A DNA stretch of 37,329 nucleotides from CANKHA01 sp034668785 (GTDB lineage: Bacteria > Pseudomonadota > Alphaproteobacteria > Rhizobiales > Xanthobacteraceae). Under the pieces are notes generated by a model. The model saw nothing but the letters and a program-made list of their open reading frames with translations, did not search any database and was not told the origin of the DNA. Numbering within the stretch: position 1 is the first letter of the stretch; the number at the start of each line of letters is the position of its first letter. The stretch lies in assembly GCA_034668785.1 (NCBI GenBank), contig JAXDOS010000087.1, positions 1-37,329 on the forward strand, written 5' to 3'. Both the position numbers and the translations under genes were made by a program. Below, piece by piece: positions 15,899 through 24,284 of this stretch.

Positions 15899-17257
15899 TT
15901 ATCCGGTCACCACATCCAGCAACAGTTTGATGTTGAGGGCGATGACTGTCAGTGCTGTGGCAACGGCCAGAACGGTCACCCAACGCGGCGCCACCAACTC
16001 GGCCATCTTGCGCCGATCCGCCGTGAACATCACCAGCGGCACAATGGCGAACGGCAGTTGCAGACTGAGAATGACTTGACTGAGGATCAGAAGCTTCGCT
16101 GTTCCCGCTTCGCCATACCAGATCGTCACGCCTGCTGCCGGCACGATGGCGATCGCACGTGTGATTAGCCGTCTCGCCCAGGGCGGCAGACGGATGTCGA
16201 GAAATCCTTCCATCACGATCTGTCCGGCAAGCGTAGCTGTCACCGTCGAATTAAGTCCGCAGCAGAGCAACGCGATGGCGAAAAGGGTCGGAGCCATGGC
16301 CGAGCCAAGCAGCGGCGCGATTAGCGCATGGACCTCGCCGAGCTCGGAGACATCGACCTTGCCCGTCTTATTAAAAGTCGCCGCGGCAAGAATGAGAATC
16401 GAGGCGTTGATGAGAAGAGCGAACATCAACGCGATGGTGGAATCTAGCGTCGCCAGCTTGATAGCCTCGCGCTTGGCTCCAACCGTGTCGCCGAATTGCC
16501 GCGTCTGCACCACGCCGGAATGCAGATAAAGATTGTGCGGCATCACTGTCGCACCCAGGATGCCGAGCGCAAGATAGAGCATCTCGGGATTGGTAACGAT
16601 CTCCGTGGTAGGCGCGAAGCCGCGGATCACTCCGCCCCAATCCGGATCGGCAAGCGCGATCTGAACGGAGAAGCAGGCGGCAATCACCGCCAGCATCGTG
16701 ACGATAAAAGCTTCAATCCAGCGGAAGCCCAGATTCTGCATCCACAGGATGAGAAAGACATCCAGTGCGGTGAGAATGACGCCGATCTCCAGCGGAACCC
16801 CAAAGAGTAGATTGAGGCCGATCGCGGTGCCGATCACTTCCGCGAGGTCGGTTGCGCAGATGGCGATCTCCGCCAGCAGCCACAGAGGCCAGGACACCGC
16901 GCGCGGAAAGGCGTCGCGGCACGCCTGAGCAAGATCGCGGCCCGAGGCGATCCCCAGCCGCGCGCACAGCGCCTGCAGCAAGATCGCCATCATGTTGGAG
17001 AGCAGCGCGATTGTGAGCAGCGCGTAGCCAAATTTGGACCCACCGGCGAGCGAGGTCGCCCAATTTCCCGGGTCCATATAGCCGACGGCGACGAGGTAGC
17101 CCGGTCCGAGGAAAGCAAGAAGCTTGCGCCAGAGCGGACCGGTCGGCCGCGTAGCGATTGAACCGAAAACTTCAGCCAGCGGTGGCCTCCCACGCGCCTT
17201 GCGCCAGCCGGGAGTGGCGCTCAGAGGCAACGAGTCGGGCCTGGTTGGGCAATCCAT
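15899..17257 (-). CDS. mntH: Nramp-family Mn2+/H+ symporter
   Basis: MntH imports manganese (and other divalent metals) with protons across the inner membrane. The 452-residue protein has about 11 hydrophobic segments. The metal-site motif is MDPGNWATS (Asp62, Asn65) in helix 1, and helix 6 contains MPHNLYLHSGVVQTR near 238-252. The N-terminal 45 residues are hydrophilic and somewhat long for the family. It ends 9 bp from the bpt stop (tail to tail). A TGCAA-rich palindromic site at 17305-17326 upstream looks like a Mur/Fur operator, consistent with manganese-repressed expression. Confidence 0.95.
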   Translation of the reverse strand: MDCPTRPDSLPLSATPGWRKARGRPPLAEVFGSIATRPTGPLWRKLLAFLGPGYLVAVGYMDPGNWATSLAGGSKFGYALLTIALLSNMMAILLQALCARLGIASGRDLAQACRDAFPRAVSWPLWLLAEIAICATDLAEVIGTAIGLNLLFGVPLEIGVILTALDVFLILWMQNLGFRWIEAFIVTMLAVIAACFSVQIALADPDWGGVIRGFAPTTEIVTNPEMLYLALGILGATVMPHNLYLHSGVVQTRQFGDTVGAKREAIKLATLDSTIALMFALLINASILILAAATFNKTGKVDVSELGEVHALIAPLLGSAMAPTLFAIALLCCGLNSTVTATLAGQIVMEGFLDIRLPPWARRLITRAIAIVPAAGVTIWYGEAGTAKLLILSQVILSLQLPFAIVPLVMFTADRRKMAELVAPRWVTVLAVATALTVIALNIKLLLDVVTG

Positions 17258-17304
17258 GTCGATCTTATCATTACTTTAAACAACCAGCTTTCAGGCTAAC
17301 TTTG

Positions 17305-17326
17305 TTGCGAATAATTTGCAATTGCA
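17305..17326 (-). promoter_or_regulatory. Mur/Fur-like operator of mntH
   Basis: Reading on the minus strand, TGCAATTGCAAATTATTCGCAA combines a perfect palindrome TGCAATTGCA (17317-17326) with a TTGC...GCAA dyad. TGCAA repeats of this kind are typical of operators of Fur-family regulators in alphaproteobacteria, including the manganese regulator Mur. It lies 48-69 bp upstream of the mntH ATG, where it could cover the promoter. It is also upstream of the divergent antiporter. Assignment is by resemblance, not by a matrix score. Confidence 0.45.
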
Positions 17327-17340
17327 TTCTTGACGGCTGA

Positions 17341-17365
17341 GGAACGAACTTATTCCCATTGGGTT
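17341..17365 (+). promoter_or_regulatory. Weak EcfG-like promoter candidate upstream of the antiporter
   Basis: GGAAC (17341-17345), 16 bases, then GGTT (17362-17365) differs from the EcfG pattern at one -10 base. It points toward the antiporter, whose ATG is about 105 bases downstream. A single-mismatch match of this kind is expected several times by chance in a window this long, so it is only suggestive. Confidence 0.25.
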
Positions 17366-17470
17366 GTCGGTAGCTGGAGGGCTATCTTCCACGAAACAAG
17401 GACGTGCTGCCTCGCGTTCCAGCCAGGCGGTAAACAACGATGCGTGCCTGATCGGGGGGCTTACTCGGCA

Positions 17471-19732
17471 ATGAAAATGTCCTCGATTCTGCGTGGCAGC
17501 TGCGTCACCGCGGCTTTGTTAGCGCTGACGATGGCCCCGGTATTTGCCGAGGACGCGCCGAAAAGCGGACCTTCCGAAACGGTCTTCATTGTTCAGCTCA
17601 TCGTGCTCATGGTGACTGGCCGCTTGCTGGGCGAACTCATGCTTCGCATCGGCCAGCCGGCGGTGATGGGACAACTAATCGCAGGCGTCATTCTCGGCCC
17701 CTCGCTGCTCGGGGCGGTGTGGCCGGATATCCAGCACCTGATCTTTCCCCGCACCCCTGAACAGAAGGCGATGATCGATGCCGTGTCGCAACTCGGCATT
17801 TTGATGCTTCTGCTGCTCGCCGGAATGGAAACCGATCTTCAGCTCGTGAAAAAAACCGGCCGGGCATCTTTTTGCGTATCGCTGACTGGCATTCTCATTC
17901 CCTTCGCCTGCGGCTTTGCCCTTGGGGAATTCCTGCCGGATTCGATGTTGCCGCATCCGGATCAACGCCTCGTAACCTCGCTATTCCTCGGCACGGCTTT
18001 GTCGATTTCCTCGGTAAAGATCGTAGCCATGGTGGTGCGTGAGATGAACTTCATGCGCCGAACCGTGGGGCAGGTAATCCTTGCCTCGGCAATCATTGAC
18101 GACAGCATTGGATGGATCATCACCGCGATGATCTTCAGTCTCGCCATGCAGGGCGAAGTCGATCCCGCGAGCATTGCCAAAAGTGTCATCGGCACGCTTG
18201 CCTTCCTTGCAGTGAGCTTGACCATAGGGCGCCGCATCGTCTCCACCCTCATCCGCTGGGCCAACGACAACTTCGTCAGCGAATTTCCAGTGATCACGAT
18301 GATTCTCGTGATCATGGGGGCGATGGCGCTTATTACTCATGAAATCGGCGTTCACACTGTGCTTGGTGCATTCGTCGCCGGCATCCTGATCGGCGAGTCT
18401 CCGATCTTAACCAAACATATCGAAGAACAGCTCCGCGGCTTGATCACGGCACTGTTCATGCCGGTCTTTTTCGGTACTGCTGGTCTGACAGCCGATCTCA
18501 CCGTCCTCAAGGACCCATCCTTGCTGCTGTTAACGCTTGGATTCGTTGCCATCGCGAGCGTCGGAAAATTTGGCGGGGCGTTTCTTGGTGGACGTCTGGG
18601 CGGCCTGACAATGCGGGAATCCTTCGCAATTGGATGCGGGATGAATGCTCGGGGTTCGACCGAGGTGATCGTCGCTACAATCGGGCTGTCGATGGGCGCG
18701 CTAAGCCAGAACCTTTTCACCATCATCGTCACCATGGCGATCCTCACCACCATGGCGATGCCGCCAATGTTGCGCTGGACGCTGAGCCGGCTGCCTTTGC
18801 ACAAGGCGGAGCGGGAGCGCCTTGAACGCGAGGAGTTGGAAGAGAAAGGCTTCGTCTCTAACCTGGAGCGCTTGCTGCTTGCGGTCGATGACAGCGCCAA
18901 CGGAAAATTTACATCGCGTCTTGCCGGGCTGGTAGCCGGCGCCAAAGGAATGCCGACAACTGTGCTGCAATTGCCGTCGGGAAAACGCCCGCAGAAGGAA
19001 TCGGCCGCGACTCAGGAAGAGACGCCCGACGCCGCGCTGAAAGCCGCTGCCGACGCCAATCTGGCGCGCAAGCCCAAGGCGGAAGAGGTCAAACCCGAAC
19101 CGGTCGACATCATCACCAAGGTCTCCGAAAAACCGGTTGATGAGGTGATCGCTACCGAAGCCAGGAAGGGTTACGACCTATTGTTGGTGGGCCTGGAAAA
19201 AACGGTCGCCCGAAAAAAAGAGTTTCATCCGGATGTGAATCTCATCGCTTCGGAGTTTGAGGGACCGCTGGCTATTGTCGACGCCCGGGGAGCGCATCTT
19301 GAAGATCCAGTCGAGAGCAAATTGAGTATTCTGGCGCCGATCAGCGGAACCGAGATTTCGCGCAACGCTGCCGAAGTCGCCTTCGCCATTGCGCGGGCCA
19401 AAAAAACCCCGGTGACGGCCCTCTATGTCGCTGCGCGACCCGGTAACGGAGCTAACAAACGTCTGCGGCGCTCGATCAAGACCCGCCGGCATGAGGAGGC
19501 GATTCTTAAAGATATCGTCGAGTTGGCCGATACCTACAACGTCAAGGTGAAGACCGCGGTAATCGGCGACATGGAAGCCGAGGAGGCTATCCTCAAGGAA
19601 GCTAAAAATGGCGAGCACAATCTGATTGTCATGGGTGTCAGCCGCCGTCCTGGTGAAAAGTTGTTTTTCGGGAACACCGCGACGGCCATTCTGGAAAAGG
19701 CCGAGGTATCGCTGATATTTGTCGCGAGTTGA
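17471..19732 (+). CDS. CPA2-type cation:proton antiporter with C-terminal tandem Usp-like domains
   Basis: The protein is 753 residues. A signal-like N-terminus (MKMSSILRGSCVTAALLALTM, ending near AFA-ED) precedes a Na_H_Exchanger domain over about residues 35-430. That domain has a dozen or so hydrophobic segments, including AIIDDSIGWIITAMIF with the two acidic residues expected in the ion site. After KAERERLEREELEEKG the cytoplasmic part begins: a degenerate first universal-stress-protein-like segment from about 462 (NLERLLLAVDDS), an Ala/Lys/Pro/Glu-rich linker, and a clearer Usp domain from about 616 (KLSILAPISGTEISRNAAEVA) ending with NLIVMGVSRRPGEKLFFGNTA. The last motif resembles, but does not fully match, the Usp ATP site. 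The exchanged ion (Na+ or K+) is not known. It ends 1 bp from the convergent parC gene. Confidence 0.85.
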   Translation: MKMSSILRGSCVTAALLALTMAPVFAEDAPKSGPSETVFIVQLIVLMVTGRLLGELMLRIGQPAVMGQLIAGVILGPSLLGAVWPDIQHLIFPRTPEQKAMIDAVSQLGILMLLLLAGMETDLQLVKKTGRASFCVSLTGILIPFACGFALGEFLPDSMLPHPDQRLVTSLFLGTALSISSVKIVAMVVREMNFMRRTVGQVILASAIIDDSIGWIITAMIFSLAMQGEVDPASIAKSVIGTLAFLAVSLTIGRRIVSTLIRWANDNFVSEFPVITMILVIMGAMALITHEIGVHTVLGAFVAGILIGESPILTKHIEEQLRGLITALFMPVFFGTAGLTADLTVLKDPSLLLLTLGFVAIASVGKFGGAFLGGRLGGLTMRESFAIGCGMNARGSTEVIVATIGLSMGALSQNLFTIIVTMAILTTMAMPPMLRWTLSRLPLHKAERERLEREELEEKGFVSNLERLLLAVDDSANGKFTSRLAGLVAGAKGMPTTVLQLPSGKRPQKESAATQEETPDAALKAAADANLARKPKAEEVKPEPVDIITKVSEKPVDEVIATEARKGYDLLLVGLEKTVARKKEFHPDVNLIASEFEGPLAIVDARGAHLEDPVESKLSILAPISGTEISRNAAEVAFAIARAKKTPVTALYVAARPGNGANKRLRRSIKTRRHEEAILKDIVELADTYNVKVKTAVIGDMEAEEAILKEAKNGEHNLIVMGVSRRPGEKLFFGNTATAILEKAEVSLIFVAS

Positions 19733-19733
19733 T

Positions 19734-21995
19734 CTAGCCCCCCTCGGCCGCAGGACCGAACTTATTGCTCTTCGGAAATCCTTTCGGCGCCAGCCGTCCG
19801 GCATCGGCGCGGTTGCCGCGCCAGTCCGCCAATTCCTTGAGTGACAAGCTGAAGCTGCGTCCCGCGGAATCCGTCCAGGTGAGGCCGTCCGCACCCTTGA
19901 ACGTCTTTACATCGGAGAGGCCGCCGTCCTTGAAGCGTTGGAGGCGAACACCACGGCCGCGGGTCATTTCTGGAACTTGTTCAAGTGGGAAAATCAGCAA
20001 CTTGCGGTTTTCGCCCAACGTCGCGACAAGTTCCCCGTCGATTGGCGCCATCGTGCGTGCTTCGTCCGGTGCTGTGACGTTGAGAATCTGCTTCCCCTTG
20101 CGTGTATTGGCCAGGCACTCGTCTTCCGGCACGACGAAGCCGCGGCCCTCGTGGCTCGCTACCAGGAATCTGCGGCCGCCCTGGAACGGAAATACCGAGA
20201 TGACATCGGCCTCCTGCTCGAGGTCGATAAACAAACGGATCGGCTCACCGTGGCCGCGGCCGCCGGGAAGCTTGGCGGCGTCGATGGTGTAGAAGCGTCC
20301 ATTGGTCGCGAAGATGAGACACTTCGAAGTCGTCTCCGCGGGAAACGCGACTTTCAACGCGTCGTCGGCCTTGAATGCCACCGCCGAAAGATCGGCGACA
20401 TGGCCCTTCAACGCGCGGATCCAGCCCTTCTCCGAGACTACGACTGTAATCGGCTCGCGTTCGACCAGCGCTTCTTCTATGGCGGCTAAGTCATGCTCCG
20501 GTGCCTCGGCGAAATGCGTACGGCGCTTGCCGAGCTCAGTCTTCGGCCCGAAGGCGGCGCGCACCTCCTTGATTTGCCCAGCGACTGTTTTCCATTGTTC
20601 GCTTTCGGAGCCGATCAGCGCCTGCAATGATTTCTTCTCGGTACGTAGCGCCTTGTCCTCACCGCGGATCTCCATTTCTTCAAGCTTGCGCAAATTACGC
20701 AGACGCATATTGAGGATGGCTTCCGCCTGCACCTCGGAAAGCTTGAAGCGCTTGATCAACACCGGCTTCGGCTCGTCTTCCTGCCGGATGATTTTGATCA
20801 CCTGATCAAGGTTGAGATAAGCAACGAGGTAGCCTCCGAGCACTTCCAGCCGATGTTCGATGGCCGCCATGCGGTAACGCGAACGCCGCAGCAACACGTC
20901 GCGGCGATGATCAAGCCATTCGCGCAAGACTTCGGCCAGCCCCATGACCTTCGGGACACGGCCTTTCGACAACACATTCATGTTGAGCGGGACGCGGCTT
21001 TCCAGCTCGGTGAGCTTGAACAGGCTCTCCATCAGCAGTTCGGGATCGACCGTGCGGGCGCGCCGCTCGATGACAAGGCGCACGTCCTCCGTCGACTCAT
21101 CGCGCACATCGGCGACAAGCGGCAGCTTTTTCCCGTTCAGCAGCTCGGCGATCTTCTCCACGAGCCGCGATTTCTGCACCAGCCAGGGAATCTCGGTGAT
21201 GACGACGACATAGGTCCCCCGCCCGCCATCTTCCTTGTGCCAGCGCGCCCGCACCCGGAACGAGCCTCGACCGGTCGCATAGGCCTCTGCAATGACCTCA
21301 CGGGGATCGACGATGATTCCGCCGGTCGGGAAGTCCGGGCCGGAAACGTATTTCAGCAATGTGCGGCTGCGGGCGTTCGGATTATCGATCAAATGCAGCG
21401 CGGCGTCGCAAAGCTCAGCGGCATTATGCGGCGGGATCGCGGTCGCCATGCCGACGGCGATGCCTTGCGAGCCGTTGGCGAGCAAATTGGGAAAGGCGCC
21501 CGGCAGCACCACCGGCTCGGCGTCGCCGCCGTCATAGGTGGGGCGAAAATCAACCGCGTCTTCGTCGATGCCGTCGATCAACAGGCGCGCGACTTCGGTG
21601 AGCCGCGCTTCAGTATAACGCATGGCGGCAGCGTTATCGCCGTCGATGTTTCCGAAATTACCCTGCCCGTCCACCAGTGGATAACGCTGCGCGAAATCTT
21701 GCGCGAGCCGCACCAGCGCGTCATAGACCGCTTGATCGCCATGCGGATGAAACTTGCCGATGACGTCGCCGACGACACGCGCGCACTTTTTGAATGCCGC
21801 GCCCGGATCGAGGCGCAATTGCCGCATGGCGAAAAGCAGCCGGCGGTGTACCGGCTTAAGGCCGTCGCGAGCGTCCGGCAGAGCGCGATGCATGATGGTG
21901 GAAAGCGCGTAGGCCAGATAGCGTTCTTCCAGAGCCGCGCGCAGCGCGATCTCCTGAACGTCGCCATGCTCGGGGGGAATCAATTGCTTGCCCAT
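19734..21995 (-). CDS. parC: DNA topoisomerase IV subunit A
   Basis: ParC is the DNA-cleaving subunit of the type II topoisomerase that decatenates daughter chromosomes. At 753 residues it is clearly shorter than GyrA. The active-site Tyr127 is in AAMRYTEARL, preceded by KFHPHGDQAVYDALVRLAQDF and VDGQGNFGN. The C-terminal domain lacks the canonical GyrA box, with only a GyrA-box-like NTRKGKQILNV, which supports ParC over GyrA. The ATG at 21995 (MGKQLIPPEHGDVQEIAL) was chosen; the open frame runs upstream to 22061 without family support. Its stop faces the antiporter stop with one base between. Confidence 0.93.
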   Translation of the reverse strand: MGKQLIPPEHGDVQEIALRAALEERYLAYALSTIMHRALPDARDGLKPVHRRLLFAMRQLRLDPGAAFKKCARVVGDVIGKFHPHGDQAVYDALVRLAQDFAQRYPLVDGQGNFGNIDGDNAAAMRYTEARLTEVARLLIDGIDEDAVDFRPTYDGGDAEPVVLPGAFPNLLANGSQGIAVGMATAIPPHNAAELCDAALHLIDNPNARSRTLLKYVSGPDFPTGGIIVDPREVIAEAYATGRGSFRVRARWHKEDGGRGTYVVVITEIPWLVQKSRLVEKIAELLNGKKLPLVADVRDESTEDVRLVIERRARTVDPELLMESLFKLTELESRVPLNMNVLSKGRVPKVMGLAEVLREWLDHRRDVLLRRSRYRMAAIEHRLEVLGGYLVAYLNLDQVIKIIRQEDEPKPVLIKRFKLSEVQAEAILNMRLRNLRKLEEMEIRGEDKALRTEKKSLQALIGSESEQWKTVAGQIKEVRAAFGPKTELGKRRTHFAEAPEHDLAAIEEALVEREPITVVVSEKGWIRALKGHVADLSAVAFKADDALKVAFPAETTSKCLIFATNGRFYTIDAAKLPGGRGHGEPIRLFIDLEQEADVISVFPFQGGRRFLVASHEGRGFVVPEDECLANTRKGKQILNVTAPDEARTMAPIDGELVATLGENRKLLIFPLEQVPEMTRGRGVRLQRFKDGGLSDVKTFKGADGLTWTDSAGRSFSLSLKELADWRGNRADAGRLAPKGFPKSNKFGPAAEGG

Positions 21996-22081
21996 GGCGA
22001 AGCGGTAACGCGCGCGAGCGATATGAACAAGAGATGAACGCGGGCTTCCTCCCCTGTTCAACTATCGGGCCATAACATATT

Positions 22082-22106
22082 GGAACAACGCAGGACTTTC
22101 TGTGTT
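22082..22106 (+). promoter_or_regulatory. EcfG-like promoter candidate (one mismatch)
   Basis: GGAAC (22082-22086), 16 bases, then TGTT (22103-22106) differs from GGAAC-N16-CGTT by one base. It lies about 50 bases before the ATG of the small secreted protein at 22155, a layout like that of the perfect match before the glycine-zipper gene. Two copies of GGGCCC (22107-22112 and 22128-22133) in the leader could pair into a hairpin. Confidence 0.4.
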
Positions 22107-22154
22107 GGGCCCGTTGTTACTATGGGTGGGCCCTCTACCAACCAGGAGAGCACG

Positions 22155-22415
22155 ATGAAAAATCTTCTCGCAGGTGCCGTAGCTGCCGCAATCACGGCCG
22201 GCGGATCCTTGATGGCTACAACGGTGCAGGCCGCGCCGCTGGCGGCGCCATCCGCGCTTCAGGGCGCGATTGCCGACCTCAATCCGACGACCGAAGTCCG
22301 CACCGTGTGTCGCATGGTGCGCGCTCGGTTCGGTTGGCGTCGGTCATGCTACTGGGTACCCGATCGCGGATACGCCCCGCGTTACCGGAGGCCCGCCGTC
22401 CGCTTCCGCTACTAA
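22155..22415 (+). CDS. Small secreted arginine-rich protein
   Basis: The protein is 86 residues with a signal peptide (MKNLLAGAVAAAITAGGSLMATTVQA, cleavage near 26-27). The mature part has two cysteines (Cys52, Cys65) in VCRMVRARFGWRRSCYWVPD and a basic, aromatic tail (RYRRPAVRFRY). AGGAG lies 6 bases before the ATG at 22155. A hairpin terminator follows. Small exported proteins with this Arg/Tyr/Trp-rich, two-cysteine tail occur in Bradyrhizobium-like genomes without known function (recalled). It is a single gene with a possible EcfG-type promoter, like the glycine-zipper gene at 8852. Confidence 0.75.
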   Translation: MKNLLAGAVAAAITAGGSLMATTVQAAPLAAPSALQGAIADLNPTTEVRTVCRMVRARFGWRRSCYWVPDRGYAPRYRRPAVRFRY

Positions 22416-22444
22416 GGTCAGTACGGTTCACTAAATTTGATTTG

Positions 22445-22479
22445 CGCCGGACCGCGAAAGCGGTTCGGCGTCTATTTTA
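22445..22479 (+). terminator. Intrinsic terminator after the Arg-rich protein gene
   Basis: CGCCGGACCGC (22445-22455) pairs with GCGGTTCGGCG (22460-22470) over 11 bp with one G-T wobble and a GAAA tetraloop, followed on the plus strand by TCTATTTTA. The last three bases are also the recO stop codon on the other strand. The minus strand has no T-run after the stem, so it serves mainly the plus-strand gene. Confidence 0.8.
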
Positions 22480-23217
22480 GGCCGCGCTTGGCAAGGCCCG
22501 TGTCACCGCTGCGATGAAGTAGCGCCGCGCATCCGGGAGCGCGAGGCCACGTGGCTCGAAAACGTGACGGGCGAGGAAGAAACCGGTGACTTCAAAGCCG
22601 TTGGCGACATCCGCCGCGGAGGGTTCATCCCCCTTATCGTCAGCGGCAAGGAAGGCCGGCAGCCGCAGCAATTTGTCGCGCCACGGCTCGCCCGCCTCGC
22701 GCGAAACCGCGCAGCCCGATTTTGGCGACACATAGGCAAGATCGGACTTTTCGCCGGTGGCGGCGCATTGCGCCAAGTCGAGGCCGAAGCCAAGCTCGGC
22801 GAGAAGCGCGAGCTCGAAACGCGCCACCAATTGCCCCGCCTGCGGCGCGTCCTCCAGCCGGTCCATGATGTCCTCCAGCGTCGAGTAGACCTCCCGATGC
22901 GGGTCACGCTCGGGCAGAAGCCGCGCCAGCGCCGCCAGATGAGTCACGCCATAAACCGCATGCGAGGCGCCGAGCGAAATGGAAGCGCGTAGCCGCAAGC
23001 CTTCGACTACGTAAGTGCCGAGATGCTCGTCGAGGCGCGCCCGCCAAACCGCGCTGACCGTATTGCCTGGTTGCAGCACCGGCCGCATCCGCGATCCGGC
23101 GCCGCCGCGCACCAGCCCCAGATGGCGGCCATGTTCGCGCGTCATCAGCTCGAGGATGGCATTGGCCTCCCCGTGCCGTTTGACGCCGAGCACGATGCCT
23201 TCATCGGTCCATTGCAA
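22477..23217 (-). CDS. recO: DNA repair protein RecO
   Basis: RecO helps load RecA on SSB-coated single-stranded DNA in the RecFOR pathway. At 246 residues it has the family start QWTDEGIVLGVKRHGEANAILELMT, the OB-fold core HGRHLGLVRGGAGSRMRPVLQPGN, and DLAQCAATGEKSDLAYVSPKSGCAVS in the C-terminal half. The start is read as TTG at 23217, the codon before QWTDEG, with GGAG 8 bases upstream; no in-frame ATG lies close by. The frame stays open to 23610 through the palindromic repeat and era, but that is not RecO. It lies downstream of era, separated by repeat copy 2. Confidence 0.92.
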   Translation of the reverse strand: MQWTDEGIVLGVKRHGEANAILELMTREHGRHLGLVRGGAGSRMRPVLQPGNTVSAVWRARLDEHLGTYVVEGLRLRASISLGASHAVYGVTHLAALARLLPERDPHREVYSTLEDIMDRLEDAPQAGQLVARFELALLAELGFGLDLAQCAATGEKSDLAYVSPKSGCAVSREAGEPWRDKLLRLPAFLAADDKGDEPSAADVANGFEVTGFFLARHVFEPRGLALPDARRYFIAAVTRALPSAA

Positions 23218-23270
23218 TGTTTTCGCTCCGCGCGAGTCAGAAGCGGCAGTGTACAGACACAACTGAACTT

Positions 23271-23357
23271 CGTCACGGCGGGCTTGTTCCGGCCATCCAC
23301 GTCTGCTGATTACAGCACCGAAAGAGGTGGATGCCCACGACAAGCGCGGGCATGACG
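23271..23357. repeat. Dispersed palindromic intergenic element, copy 2
   Basis: This is a second copy of the element at 4841-4931, in the same orientation. Shared blocks are CCGGCCATCCACGTCT, GTGGATGCCC and GGGCATGACG. Stems seen here are CGTCA (23271-23275) with TGACG (23353-23357), ATCCAC (23295-23300) with GTGGAT (23327-23332), and ATGCCC (23331-23336) with GGGCAT (23348-23353). Hairpin A has mismatches relative to copy 1. It begins 3 bp after the era stop and ends about 50 bp before the recO start, in the middle of an otherwise tightly packed gene run. Confidence 0.8.
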
Positions 23358-23360
23358 GCT

Positions 23361-24284
23361 TTATTCCTTGGGAAATTCCAATCCCATGCCGCGATAGCGC
23401 TCGGGATCGTCGCCCCAGCCCTCGCGCACCTTCACGAACAGAAACAGATGGACCGGATTCTCGACGATTTCGGAGATTTCCTTGCGGGCTTCCGCACCGA
23501 TCGCCTTTATGGTTTCGCCACCTTTGCCCAGAACGATCTTTCTTTGACTTTCGCGTTCCACATAGATGGTCTGCTCGATGCGCAGCGAGCCGTCCTTCAG
23601 TTCCTTCCAAAGTTCAGTCTCGACTGTCGATTGATACGGTAGCTCCTGGTGCAATCTGCGATAAATTTTTTCCCGCGTGATCTCGGCGGCCAGTTGGCGC
23701 AGCGGCGCATCCGACATCTGGTCTTCGGGATAGAGCCAAGGCCCCGGCGGCATCCGCAGCGCCAGCCAAGTCCTTACGTCACCGACGCCATCGCCGGTCA
23801 ATGCTGAGATCATGAACGTCGATTCGAAGGCGACACGCTCATTCGCGGTTTGCGTCAGCGCCAGCAGGCTTTTCCTGTCGACGACATCGATCTTGTTGAG
23901 CAGCAGGATTTTCGGCTGCCGCACGTCAGAAAGCCGCGCAAGGATCGCGTCGGCTTCATCGTCGATGCCTTTGCGGGCGTCGATTAATACCCCGACGACA
24001 TCGGCATCATGCGCTCCGACCCAAGCACTCGTCACCATGGCACGGTCGAGCCGGCGCTTGGGCGCAAAGATGCCCGGCGTGTCGACGAAAATAAGTTGAG
24101 ATGTCGCCTCGGTGGTGATGCCGCGGACCAGCGCCCGCGTCGTTTGCACCTTATGCGAGACAATCGTGACCTTAGAGCCGACCAGCGTATTGAGCAGCGT
24201 AGACTTGCCCACGTTCGGAGCGCCGATCAAGGCGACGAATCCGCACCGATTCTCCACCTCCGCGCCGGTCGGGGATTCAACCAC
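23361..24284 (-). CDS. era: GTPase Era
   Basis: Era binds the 3' end of 16S rRNA during 30S assembly. The 307-residue protein has the G motifs GAPNVGKS (21-28), DTPG (68-71) and NKID (130-133), a DARKGIDDE switch-side segment, and a C-terminal KH domain with VLGKGGETIKAIGAEARKEI. The ATG at 24284 lies inside the end of rnc (8-bp overlap), the conserved rnc-era coupling. The C-terminus is of normal length, and repeat copy 2 follows its stop. Confidence 0.96.
   Translation of the reverse strand: MVESPTGAEVENRCGFVALIGAPNVGKSTLLNTLVGSKVTIVSHKVQTTRALVRGITTEATSQLIFVDTPGIFAPKRRLDRAMVTSAWVGAHDADVVGVLIDARKGIDDEADAILARLSDVRQPKILLLNKIDVVDRKSLLALTQTANERVAFESTFMISALTGDGVGDVRTWLALRMPPGPWLYPEDQMSDAPLRQLAAEITREKIYRRLHQELPYQSTVETELWKELKDGSLRIEQTIYVERESQRKIVLGKGGETIKAIGAEARKEISEIVENPVHLFLFVKVREGWGDDPERYRGMGLEFPKE

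Noticed and set aside
19734..21995. GyrA instead of ParC
   Set aside because: The protein is 753 residues and lacks a canonical GyrA box; length and C-terminal features suit ParC.
20853..22037. A 394-codon open frame antisense to parC
   Set aside because: It lies wholly across parC, has no recognisable domain or ribosome-binding site, and is the expected mirror frame of a GC-rich coding region.
22477..23610. A long RecO fusion with about 130 extra N-terminal residues
   Set aside because: The extra part reads through the palindromic repeat and antisense or out-of-frame era sequence; family homology starts at the TTG at 23217.
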